Positions 1-6,176 of a DNA stretch of 9,195 nucleotides are shown here, piece after piece. This stretch comes from Alkalinema sp. CAN_BIN05. Lineage in GTDB: Bacteria; Cyanobacteriota; Cyanobacteriia; Leptolyngbyales; Leptolyngbyaceae. Below the pieces are notes generated by a model. That model saw only the letters and a program-made list of their open reading frames with translations, had not been told where the DNA came from and did no database searches. A program made the translations under genes and the position numbers. Position 1 is the stretch's first letter. The number at the start of each line of letters is the position of its first letter. Location: NCBI GenBank assembly GCA_026786325.1, contig JAJAYH010000197.1:1-9195 (forward strand), written 5' to 3'.

Positions 1-1503
1 GACATAAGTAGGCCAGGAAACCATAGGCCAAGAGGTCGATTCTTCTGCGATCGACAGCGTCCCAGGGAAATAGCTAAACAGCAAATGATTCATCTGACGC
101 AAGAAATCTGCGGCTTCGATGTTTTCCCGTCCGCCGTATTGGTTTGTTACCCATTGACCGGGATCGCGGTTGTAATCCAGGTAGATCATGGAAGCGACGG
201 CATCAACTCGGATTCCATCAATGTGGTATTTATCGAACCAAAACAGCGCGTTTGAGACGAGATAGTTACGCACTTCAGGACGTTCGTAATCAAAAACTAG
301 GGTGCCCCATTCTTTATGTTCACCTTTGCGGGAATCGGCGTTTTCGTAAAGGTGCGATCCGTCGAAGAAGGCGAGTCCATGGCCGTCTTTTGGGAAGTGA
401 CCGGGTACCCAATCCACGATCACCCCGATGCCGTTGGCGTGGCATTGATCGACAAAATACATGAAGTCCTGCGGGGTGCCGAAGCGGGTGGTGCAGGCAT
501 AGTGGCCAACCACTTGGTAGCCCCAGGATCCATCGTAGGGATGCTCGGCGATCGGGAGCATTTCGATGTGGGTGAAGCCGAGTTCCTTGATGTAGGGAAT
601 AAGTTTTGTGGCGAGTTCGCGGTAGGTGAGGAAGCGGGCACCGGGTTTTTCATCTGAAACGACGACCACAGGTTCAGGTTTACCGTCGCTTCCGATCGCA
701 GGCACGGTCGAGTCCCCATGCATCCAAGAGCCGAGGTGGAGTTCGTAAATAGAAATCGGTTGGCTGAGGGGTTCGCTTTGGCGGCGTTGCTCCATCCAGT
801 TGTTGTCGTTCCACTGGTAAGTACTTAGGTCGGTGACGATCGAGGCCGTTTTTGGTCGGGTTTCTTGTTGGAAGCCGTAGGGATCGGATTTTTCGTAGAT
901 GTGGCCTTCGTGGTTTTTGATCTCGTATTTGTAGCGATCGAGTTCTTTTAGTTCTGGAATGAAGAGTTCCCAAATTCCCGTTGATCCCCGACGCATTTGA
1001 TGTTGGCGACAGTCCCAGTAGTTGAAGTCACCGAGAATAGATACATTACGAGCGTTAGGTGCCCAGACTGCAAAATACACCCCAGCAATACCGTTTTGTG
1101 TGGTCAGGTGTGCGCCGAGTTTTTCGTAAATGCGGTGGTGGTTGCCTTCGCCGAAGAGGTGTAGGTCAAATTCTGTGAGACAAGGATCTTTGAAGGCGTA
1201 GGGATCGTAGAGAACGGCGCTGCGATCGTCTATTGTGACGCGGAGTTGATAGTTATTGATTTCGGTGAGATCGATGAGGCATTCAAAAAAGTGAGGATTG
1301 TGAGCCGAGGCCGTCATTTCAAATTCGCGTCGTGCTTCGGGAATCAGGGCTGCAACTGCGGTGGCTTTGGGTTGGTAGACGCGAAGTGCCCAGAGCTTTT
1401 TTCCATCTTGTTCGATCGGGTGCAATCCAAGAATATCGAAGGGATTGGTATGTTGGTTATGAATAATCTGATCTACTTGCTCGCGGCTCACCGTAGTCGT
1501 CAT
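1..1503 (-). CDS. glgB: 1,4-alpha-glucan (glycogen) branching enzyme GlgB, 3' end outside window
   Basis: GlgB forms alpha-1,6 branches in glycogen by cutting an alpha-1,4 chain and transferring it; it acts in the cytoplasm in glycogen synthesis. I translated 501 codons with no stop. An N-terminal beta-sandwich region (about 1-110) is followed by a CBM48 module (about 142-220, with FAVWAPNARNVSILGDFNYW). The GH13 barrel begins near residue 250. It shows DGSWGYQ, region I DWVPGHFP (D364, H369), region II GIRVDAVA (predicted nucleophile D434) and region III IAEESTSWP (predicted acid/base E487). An insert after HLGSW at about 260-285 is, as I recall, typical of cyanobacterial GlgB. The family is about 750-770 residues, so the rest of the barrel, including region IV, and the C-terminal beta domain lie off the left edge. 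ATG at 1503 has TAGG seven bases upstream. Its downstream neighbour is not visible. Confidence 0.97.
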   Translation of the reverse strand, partial: MTTTVSREQVDQIIHNQHTNPFDILGLHPIEQDGKKLWALRVYQPKATAVAALIPEARREFEMTASAHNPHFFECLIDLTEINNYQLRVTIDDRSAVLYDPYAFKDPCLTEFDLHLFGEGNHHRIYEKLGAHLTTQNGIAGVYFAVWAPNARNVSILGDFNYWDCRQHQMRRGSTGIWELFIPELKELDRYKYEIKNHEGHIYEKSDPYGFQQETRPKTASIVTDLSTYQWNDNNWMEQRRQSEPLSQPISIYELHLGSWMHGDSTVPAIGSDGKPEPVVVVSDEKPGARFLTYRELATKLIPYIKELGFTHIEMLPIAEHPYDGSWGYQVVGHYACTTRFGTPQDFMYFVDQCHANGIGVIVDWVPGHFPKDGHGLAFFDGSHLYENADSRKGEHKEWGTLVFDYERPEVRNYLVSNALFWFDKYHIDGIRVDAVASMIYLDYNRDPGQWVTNQYGGRENIEAADFLRQMNHLLFSYFPGTLSIAEESTSWPMVSWPTYV

Positions 1504-1535
1504 GCAATTACCTATTATTGGTCTTCGTTTAAAGC

Positions 1536-1564
1536 GTTTTAAAATGCTGCTTACACCGTACCAA
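1536..1564 (-). promoter_or_regulatory. candidate sigma70-type promoter for glgB
   Basis: On the minus strand TTGGTA (1559-1564, 4/6 match to TTGACA) is separated by 17 bases from TAAAAC (1536-1541, 4/6 match to TATAAT). It lies 33 bases upstream of the glgB ATG, in the 124-base gap to the pseudogene. An alternative upstream -35, TTGAAC, has no good -10 at the right distance. No strong hairpin was seen in this gap. The matches are weak, so this is a candidate only. Confidence 0.3.
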
Positions 1565-1627
1565 ATCTCGGTAAATCATGTTCAACTTTCTAGGGTGCCT
1601 GCCGTGGGCCTAAGCTAAGTTTTTTAC

Positions 1628-2433
1628 CTATTGTGTTTGCAACGATCGGATTTCCTCAGCGGTACAGCCCGTCACTTGCACTACAAAATCAACCCTTGCA
1701 CCTGCTTGTAACATTTTCAACGCCATCGATCGACGCTCTTGCTGTTGTCCAATCTGTTGTCCTTCATCACGCCCTTGATCTAATCTCTCTTTTTCCCACT
1801 GCTCATAAATAACGGATAAGCTCATCATTGTCTCCCGAATCTCTTTAGTTTTATTTTGCCTTGCCTTGAAGTTGATTTGCAAGATTGTCAGATGTTTTAA
1901 GGTTTCCTGACGATAGGGATGACTAGGTGGCAGCGCGAGCAATTCTGCGATGGTCAAAGATCGGCCATAGGCCATCGCCCCTCTTTGAACTTCGCCCTTG
2001 CCGAACAATCTTAACCAAAGGGTGTCTAAGGTTTTGGGTAAATGGTGGACAGCTACGATTGCGGTTCTATCGTGACGAGGCAGAAAATAAATGCCTTCGC
2101 CCCCAACCAGGTTTCTGAACGACGCAAAATTCTTGTTGTAACCGATCGGAAAAGGTCGGTGTCAAAATCCATAGAAATGGATGATCGATCGTTTTTAATT
2201 TCTGCTTTTTCTGCTTTGCCTGTCGCCGTAATTCTTGAATAAGCTCAAACAACTTAACTCGACAGTTGGTGATTTCCCATGCTGGGACGGAATTCCGAAA
2301 GGCTGGGAAAAAATACGATATCGATCGTTCGCACTTCCCCAGAGATTTCTCGTTCAACCTTGACTTCGCCGAAATCACCCAGAAGCTCTCTCATCCACTC
2401 TTTGGCAAAACTGTCATGAATATTGCGTGTCAT
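1628..2433 (-). pseudogene. Broken Rpn / PD-(D/E)XK nuclease-family gene (cyanobacterial 'flagellar assembly protein H'-type)
   Basis: Three consecutive pieces in three minus-strand frames make one protein of a family I recognise from cyanobacteria. It is often named Rpn-family recombination-promoting nuclease/putative transposase, or wrongly flagellar assembly protein H. Piece A starts at ATG 2433: MTRNIHDSFAKEWMREL, then VEREISGEVRTIDIVFFP, the nuclease-core start. Piece B (about 2310-2105) holds FRNSVPAWEITNC, ELRRQAKQKKQKL and PFLWILTPTFSDRLQ up to KPGWG. Piece C (about 2104-1628) holds GEGIYFLPRHDRTAIV, LPKTLDTLWLRLFGKG, HPYRQETLKHLTILQ and ends QTQ-TAG. A-to-B skips roughly 25 residues expected after IDIVFFP, so a deletion near 2300-2310 is likely. 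B-to-C is restored by removing one base from the five-C run 2100-2104. Piece C may also carry about six extra codons near 1955. The tail contains a short Gln-rich repeat. It is almost certainly not functional. Family recall is from memory, without alignment. Confidence 0.85.
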
Positions 2434-2449
2434 AGAGACTTAGCGTTCA

Positions 2450-2470
2450 AAATAGATGCTATTTATTCTA
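2450..2470 (-). promoter_or_regulatory. possible residual promoter of the broken nuclease gene
   Basis: On the minus strand TAGAAT (2465-2470) matches the -10 consensus at 5 of 6 positions, 31 bases upstream of the pseudogene ATG. Immediately downstream is a small perfect inverted repeat, AAATAG and CTATTT around ATG (2450-2464). No convincing -35 lies at the right distance, so the call is weak. The rest of the 2434-2585 gap holds only the hairpin described separately. Confidence 0.2.
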
Positions 2471-2542
2471 CTTCTCGTAGTTAACCTGCACCAGATCGAT
2501 GTGGATCTCGTGAATTTGCTTCATATTTTTAGCGGTAGCCCA

Positions 2543-2566
2543 GGGCGATCGTAAAAACAATCGCCC
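2543..2566 (-). terminator. hairpin after the DUF2330 gene, possible terminator
   Basis: GGGCGAT (2543-2549) and ATCGCCC (2560-2566) form a perfect seven-base-pair, GC-rich stem. Past one mismatch the stem can gain two more pairs, closing an AAAA loop. It lies 20 to 43 bases downstream of the DUF2330 stop codon. No T-run follows on either strand, so it is not a textbook intrinsic terminator. It could terminate inefficiently or protect the mRNA 3' end. It also contains a CGATCG site, so part of the symmetry may simply be HIP1-like. Confidence 0.4.
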
Positions 2567-2585
2567 CAAACCTGACTACCAAAAC

Positions 2586-3962
2586 CTATCGAACGTAGGC
2601 ACGGAACCGATCGTACCAACTCACATCAGCTAAGCTTACTGTAGGAAGTTTTTTACGAATATCTTCGATTTTCCAGCCCGTGAGTTTGGATAATGTTTGC
2701 GCTTCTTGGTCAAAACGTTTAGGAAGTCCGGCACGATATTGTTTACCTGCATCGCAATTTGTTTCATTCAAATAGGGATGCTGCATGACATAACGACCTT
2801 GGAAGTTCTCCTGATTGTTAGTATCTTGGAACATTAAATCTTCAGGGAATTTGTCGCGGGTGTAGCGGACGTGAAGGCGAGTGATGAATACATTGGAGGC
2901 CATTTGCATTGGCCGACGACCACGCCAGAAGCTTTGAGGTTGATTGTTCCCGATCGGTTGTTCTAACCAAAAGACACCCGCTTGTTTGAGTTCATCGGGA
3001 TTCAATGGTTCCGCCGAGCAAGGATCGCAATTGCCCATATTCCAGGCATATTCTAGGAATGCGACATTACGGTTTTCACGATCGTAACTGGTACTAAACA
3101 TTGACTTGTAGAAGTCACTGAATTCACCTTTGACAAACTCAGGAATATTCACATCAGACGGAATACGAACGGTGCGGTAGTTAGCAACTTCGGCGCGGCC
3201 TTTGGGCGACAGGATATAGACAATCAAATCTTGGGCTTGTTGCGCATTGACCATGCCAAGACGGATGGGCAACATGAAGCGGGGAGATTCGTAGGCGATT
3301 TGAATGGGGCGGAGTTTGGTGAAGCCTGAGGTTTCAAACTTCTCTAGGTTTACTTTGGCGACGAAGAACTTCAGCTTTTGGCGAATGTAGGGTTTGAGTA
3401 AATCTTTTGCACCTTTGGGAATTTGGTAGCCATTGTCCTGGAGCCAGCTTTCGAGACCGCCGGATTCCTTGGCGCTGAGAATCACAATGTCATATTCGCC
3501 TACGTTAAATTGCGCTTCAATGGTGACACCTTGGGCTTTATCACGGGCACGATTAGAGGCGATCGGTGCTGGTGCTGCACTAGGGCGTTGTAAATCAAAA
3601 GATTCATACTGTCTGACGGGTTCACAGGGATTTGCGTCAAAGTATTCAACTAATCGCGGCGCACTGAAGGCATCAAGGCGCTCCATGATATTTGGATTTG
3701 CGATTTTGACTTGTTCTTTTTTCAGCACTGTAGGCACTGGGACAACCATAGCAAAATCTTTCGCTTCGCCTTGGTAGTCGTTGGCCATGGTGAGAATGGT
3801 CCGATCGTTGGCGCGGGCAATCGCAACTTGGGAGGCTTGGTTATAGAGTTTGGTATCTGCCTTTGCGACGTAGAATCCGCAGAAGGCAAGGGCTGGCAAT
3901 GAATTTGTAAACACTAAAAATAATGAAAGTGCTATGGAGAAAAATGATCGGATCATGTTCAT
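2586..3962 (-). CDS. DUF2330 domain secreted protein
   Basis: A 458-residue protein of unknown function with the DUF2330 (PF10092) pattern. A Sec signal peptide (residues 1-26, hydrophobic core FFSIALSLFLVF, cleavage after ALA) precedes the mature start CGFYVAKADTKLYNQASQV. The family-typical stretch TILTMANDYQG...DFAMVVPVP follows at about 55-80. Further Cys residues occur in NPCEP, NCDPC (a CxxC) and TNCDAG, so disulfides are plausible outside the cytoplasm; there is no heme CxxCH. I chose ATG 3962. The frame stays open to a TTG at 3974, and a second ATG lies at 3956; none has a clear Shine-Dalgarno. It begins 23 bases after the RnfD-like gene, so the two are probably one transcript. I recall the same pairing in other cyanobacteria, which suggests a partner role, but no reaction can be assigned. 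Confidence 0.88.
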   Translation of the reverse strand: MNMIRSFFSIALSLFLVFTNSLPALAFCGFYVAKADTKLYNQASQVAIARANDRTILTMANDYQGEAKDFAMVVPVPTVLKKEQVKIANPNIMERLDAFSAPRLVEYFDANPCEPVRQYESFDLQRPSAAPAPIASNRARDKAQGVTIEAQFNVGEYDIVILSAKESGGLESWLQDNGYQIPKGAKDLLKPYIRQKLKFFVAKVNLEKFETSGFTKLRPIQIAYESPRFMLPIRLGMVNAQQAQDLIVYILSPKGRAEVANYRTVRIPSDVNIPEFVKGEFSDFYKSMFSTSYDRENRNVAFLEYAWNMGNCDPCSAEPLNPDELKQAGVFWLEQPIGNNQPQSFWRGRRPMQMASNVFITRLHVRYTRDKFPEDLMFQDTNNQENFQGRYVMQHPYLNETNCDAGKQYRAGLPKRFDQEAQTLSKLTGWKIEDIRKKLPTVSLADVSWYDRFRAYVR

Positions 3963-3985
3963 GATGATTAACAAAATAAATGGGT

Positions 3986-4846
3986 TTAGACAGACTTAAT
4001 TTCAGGGTTGATAGCGTTGGAGAGATTGAACCAATCAAACCGATCGTCTTTGAAAATCCAATCTAAAAGAATGGTGAGTGGTGCTGCTAGAAACAATGCG
4101 AAAAAGACAGCGGTGGTCATGAAAAAGTAATTTCTCAGAATAAAGGTGATCAATGCGATCGTGAATGTCCAAATGATTCGGGCAGGTTTGGCATTGGGAA
4201 TGGTACGCGGATCGGTAATCATAAAAAATGAAAACATAATCAATGAACCACTCATCATGCGATGACTCCACACATCCCAAGTCCAGCCGAGGTATACATT
4301 ACGTACCGCTTCCATAGCGAAATAGAACGAAAGAAATGCGATCGTGGTATCCCAACGGCCCACTTTTTTCAGCACTAATCCACCACAGATTAAGAACATT
4401 CCCACATACCACATGGATTCACCCCATTGACCCGGTGAAACCCAGGCTTCATCGGTAAAGAGAACGGCGCAGACAATCCCAAAGTTAGCAGGATTGAAAA
4501 TGTGTTTTTGATTGAATTGCAATAGAAATTTGGATAGAACTGCGATCGTTGCCGCAAATGCCATGGCCCAAGGGTGATCAACGCGAAGTAGAACGGATAA
4601 TCCTAATGCGGTGATCATTGGGCTGTAGAAATCAGAGGATCCCCCTAAATCCCCCTTGGTAAGGGGGACTAAGAGATTGGGTGAGTTCTTTAGTTTTAGG
4701 CAGAGGTATTGGGTGGTGAGGGCGGTGACGATCGCGGTGAGGACGACTTCGGGGTGGAGTTGCCAGTCGCGAGTGATGAAGCCGAGGAGTAGGAAACTAG
4801 CGAGGAAGCCGATTTGATATAGACGAGCGTCGATCGGGGTTCGCAT
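3986..4846 (-). CDS. Orphan RnfD/NqrB-like membrane protein (NQR2_RnfD_RnfE family)
   Basis: A 286-residue integral membrane protein resembling the RnfD/NqrB subunits of ion-pumping electron-transport complexes (PF03116). Hydrophobic segments occur at about 10-25, 34-50, 74-90, 93-110, 119-131, 145-161, 167-182, 199-213 and 223-262. Family-like motifs are KHIFNPANFGI (114-124) and FSFFMITDPRTIP (205-217). I see no SGAT motif, where canonical RnfD/NqrB carry FMN covalently on Thr, and no other rnf or nqr subunit in the window. It may therefore bind flavin differently or not at all. The frame is open for 50 more codons upstream (to 4996). I chose ATG 4846 because MRTPIDARLYQIGF resembles family N-termini and the extension would run through the xisH promoter into xisH. 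Residues about 55-72 come from an inserted repeat (see 4641-4668). The DUF2330 gene follows 23 bases downstream. Confidence 0.82.
   Translation of the reverse strand: MRTPIDARLYQIGFLASFLLLGFITRDWQLHPEVVLTAIVTALTTQYLCLKLKNSPNLLVPLTKGDLGGSSDFYSPMITALGLSVLLRVDHPWAMAFAATIAVLSKFLLQFNQKHIFNPANFGIVCAVLFTDEAWVSPGQWGESMWYVGMFLICGGLVLKKVGRWDTTIAFLSFYFAMEAVRNVYLGWTWDVWSHRMMSGSLIMFSFFMITDPRTIPNAKPARIIWTFTIALITFILRNYFFMTTAVFFALFLAAPLTILLDWIFKDDRFDWFNLSNAINPEIKSV
4641..4668. repeat. cyanobacterial palindromic repeat inserted in frame in the RnfD-like gene
   Basis: CCCCCTAAAT is followed by a perfect hairpin: arm TCCCCCTT (4650-4657), loop GGT, arm AAGGGGGA (4661-4668). This is the short G/C-tract repeat I know as dispersed, mostly intergenic, in many cyanobacterial genomes. 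Here it is read on the minus strand as LVPLTKGDLGGSS, in the loop between predicted membrane segments two and three. It encodes no stop and keeps the frame. Element ends are uncertain because no second copy lies in the window. Recognition is from memory. Confidence 0.75.
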
Positions 4847-4907
4847 ACGCAGAGGCCAAGGTAACGATGTCTGAATTATGGGGTGTGCGATCGGTAAAGA
4901 TGTCCCG

Positions 4908-4924
4908 GTTTCAGAAAATGAAAC
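4908..4924. promoter_or_regulatory. small inverted repeat in the divergent RnfD-like / xisH intergenic region
   Basis: GTTTCA (4908-4913) and TGAAAC (4919-4924) form a perfect six-base inverted repeat around GAAAA. It lies just upstream of the candidate xisH -35 box, in the 134-base gap between divergent genes, so it could be a regulator site. Six-base arms arise by chance fairly often. For the minus-strand gene, CATAAT (5/6 match to -10) near 4881 is the only promoter-like hexamer seen, without a good -35. Confidence 0.25.
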
Positions 4925-4934
4925 TCGAAGAGAC

Positions 4935-4963
4935 TTGGTTTCGTAGGGATGTTTCGCTAATAT
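4935..4963 (+). promoter_or_regulatory. candidate promoter for xisHI
   Basis: TTGGTT (4935-4940) and TAATAT (4958-4963) are 17 bases apart, the optimal sigma70 spacing. They match consensus at 3/6 and 4/6. TAATAT is followed by TATAGA, an overlapping alternative -10. The start codon is at 4981, so the 5' leader would be only about 10 bases. No strong Shine-Dalgarno is present (GAG directly before ATG). Confidence 0.45.
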
Positions 4964-4980
4964 AGAGTCCCAGAACTGAG

Positions 4981-5385
4981 ATGGCAAGAGATCCATTCCA
5001 TAATGTCGTCAGAAGAGCGCTTGAAAAAGAGGGCTGGACGATTACGGCAGATTATTATGAAATTGATTTGGGTGAGTTCAAATTTCAAATCGATCTTGCT
5101 GCCGATATGCTTTTGGCCGCTGAACGGGAAGGTCAGAAGATAGCCGTTGAAGTGAAGAGCTTCATTGCCACTTCTAACGTGTCTGAATTTCATAACGCCT
5201 TGGGACAGTTTCTAAATTATCGAGATGCTCTTGCGATCAAGGAACCCGATCGAACGCTATTCTTGGCTGTGCGCCTTCCAGTTTATGAGACGTTTTTCCA
5301 GGGAAGTTTTATAGCCGCCTCAGTGCAACGTTATGAACTGAGATTGGTTATTTATGATGTCGAACAGGAGATCTTTACAAAATGA
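4981..5385 (+). CDS. xisH: XisH family protein (fdxN element excision controlling factor homologue)
   Basis: A 134-residue XisH homologue (PF08814). In Anabaena, XisH acts with XisI and the recombinase XisF in developmental excision of the fdxN element; XisH-family structures have a restriction-endonuclease-like (PD-(D/E)XK) fold. Here the start MARDPFHNVVRRALEKEGWT is family-typical. FQIDLAADMLLAAERE supplies the acidic D38, and IAVEVKSF the ExK pair (E57, K59); the conserved SEFHNALGQFLNYRDAL helix follows. Length is normal and the putative active site looks intact. It overlaps xisI by four bases (ATGA), so translation is coupled. No xisF-type recombinase or nif gene is in the window, so a role in element excision is not supported here. 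A nuclease or toxin-like role, or control of another element, remains possible. Confidence 0.95.
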   Translation: MARDPFHNVVRRALEKEGWTITADYYEIDLGEFKFQIDLAADMLLAAEREGQKIAVEVKSFIATSNVSEFHNALGQFLNYRDALAIKEPDRTLFLAVRLPVYETFFQGSFIAASVQRYELRLVIYDVEQEIFTK

Positions 5386-5753
5386 CTTTAGAAACAACTG
5401 TGGAGAAATACCGCCAGTACATTCAAGATCTTCTGACGGAACGTGCCCAACGAGCGAATCAGCATACAGATGCCGAAGAGTATGAGGTGGAGACGATCTT
5501 TGATACTATTCGAGATCACTATCAACTACTTTATGTCGGTTGGCAACAATACCATCGCAGTTTTAGCTGTATTCTTCATCTCGATATTCGGAATGGCAAA
5601 ATTTGGATTCAGCATGATGGAACTGAGGAGGGGATTGCGAATCCTTTAGTCGAATTAGGCGTTCCAAAACATGACATTGTGTTAGCGTTTCACGATCCTG
5701 GCGTTCGGAAATATACAGACTTTGGAACGGGACATGAACCGATCGAAACTTGA
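5382..5753 (+). CDS. xisI: XisI family protein (fdxN element excision controlling factor homologue)
   Basis: A 123-residue XisI homologue (PF08869), the regular partner of XisH. Family-typical stretches are VEKYRQYIQDLL (8-19), VETIFDTIRDHYQLLYVGW (about 36-54), CILHLDIRNGKIWIQHDGTE (about 62-81), and ANPLVELGVPKHDIVLAF (about 86-103). It is soluble, with no signal peptide or membrane segment. The ATG lies within the xisH stop (ATGA), with AGGAG eleven bases upstream inside xisH, supporting coupled expression in fixed proportion. It is slightly longer than many XisI proteins, with extra residues at HTDAEEYE and the C-terminal tail. Its biochemical role is not established from the sequence. 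Regulation is presumably shared with xisH. Confidence 0.95.
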   Translation: MTLETTVEKYRQYIQDLLTERAQRANQHTDAEEYEVETIFDTIRDHYQLLYVGWQQYHRSFSCILHLDIRNGKIWIQHDGTEEGIANPLVELGVPKHDIVLAFHDPGVRKYTDFGTGHEPIET

Positions 5754-5761
5754 TCCATAGT

Positions 5762-5789
5762 TTGATAATTATCCAGTCACGCATATATC
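5762..5789 (+). promoter_or_regulatory. candidate promoter for the toxin-antitoxin pair
   Basis: TTGATA (5762-5767, 5/6 match to TTGACA) is followed after 16 bases by TATATC (5784-5789, 4/6 match to TATAAT). Transcription would start near 5796, giving a leader of about 15 bases. The start site would lie inside the inverted repeat at 5792-5813, the usual arrangement for an autorepressed toxin-antitoxin operon. Confidence 0.5.
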
Positions 5790-5813
5790 TGCATATGCTA
5801 ATTCTAGCATATG
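5781..5813 (+). promoter_or_regulatory. inverted-repeat operator over the toxin start codon
   Basis: Arms CATATGCTA (5792-5800) and TAGCATATG (5805-5813) are perfect nine-base reverse complements with the spacer ATTC. The right arm contains the toxin ATG. GCATAT occurs three times, at 5781, 5791 and 5807, and GCATATGC (5791-5798) is itself a palindrome. This is the expected form of a binding site for the Xre-type antitoxin or the toxin-antitoxin complex. The mRNA could also fold here and hide the start codon. Binding is inferred, not shown. Confidence 0.65.
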
Positions 5814-6176
5814 TCTAATGAAGATCTTAAGCCTGTTATTTGGATCGGTAGCTCCCTCACAGATCTCAAAGAATTTCCCACAGATGTGCAGGATGATATC
5901 GGCTATGCGCTATATTTTGCCCAAACTAATCTAAAGCACCCAAAAGCTAAACCATTAAAGGGGTTTAAGGGAGCTGGTGTTCTGGAAATAGTTGAAGACT
6001 ATGATGGCGATACTGATCGTGCTGTTTACACCGTTAAATTGGAAGAAATTGTGTATGTACTTCATGTTTTTCAGAAAAAGTCTAAACATGGTATCGCAAC
6101 ACCCAAACAAGATTTAGAGCTAATTGAAAAAAGATTGAAACTAGCACAGCAATATGATCGAAACAATTATGACTAA
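5811..6176 (+). CDS. Type II toxin, Gp49/HigB-like (RelE/ParE superfamily)
   Basis: A 121-residue phage Gp49-like toxin (PF05973). Relatives of the HigB/RelE type are usually ribosome-dependent mRNA endonucleases. Family-typical stretches are KPVIWIGSSLTDLKEFP (7-23), DDIGYALYFAQ (28-38), KPLKGFKGAGVLEIVEDY (47-64), DRAVYTVKLEEIVYVLHVFQ (69-88), and KKSKHGIATPKQDLELIEKR (89-108). The basic region RAVYTVK and FQKKSKHGIATP are where catalytic and RNA-contacting residues are expected. The gene is full length and looks intact. ATG 5811 has no good Shine-Dalgarno and lies in the operator palindrome. The antitoxin follows with overlap; toxin-first order is typical of higBA-like operons. It contains no CGATCG site, unlike most genes here, which is consistent with transfer. 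Confidence 0.92.
   Translation: MSNEDLKPVIWIGSSLTDLKEFPTDVQDDIGYALYFAQTNLKHPKAKPLKGFKGAGVLEIVEDYDGDTDRAVYTVKLEEIVYVLHVFQKKSKHGIATPKQDLELIEKRLKLAQQYDRNNYD

Noticed and set aside
144..719. Several open frames overlapping glgB on both strands
   Set aside because: The glgB translation is continuous and matches the family throughout; the others resemble no protein I know.
1735..1765. Direct repeat of TGTTGTCC
   Set aside because: It encodes the Gln-rich GQQIGQQQ tail common to this protein family; explained by low-complexity coding sequence.
3433..3777. Open frame of 114 codons on the plus strand inside the DUF2330 gene
   Set aside because: Antisense shadow of a well-supported gene; no recognisable domain and no ribosome site.
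4847..4996. Fifty-codon upstream extension of the RnfD-like reading frame
   Set aside because: It would overlap the xisH start and run through the divergent promoter region, it has no membrane-family resemblance, and MRTPIDARLYQ at 4846 looks like the family N-terminus.
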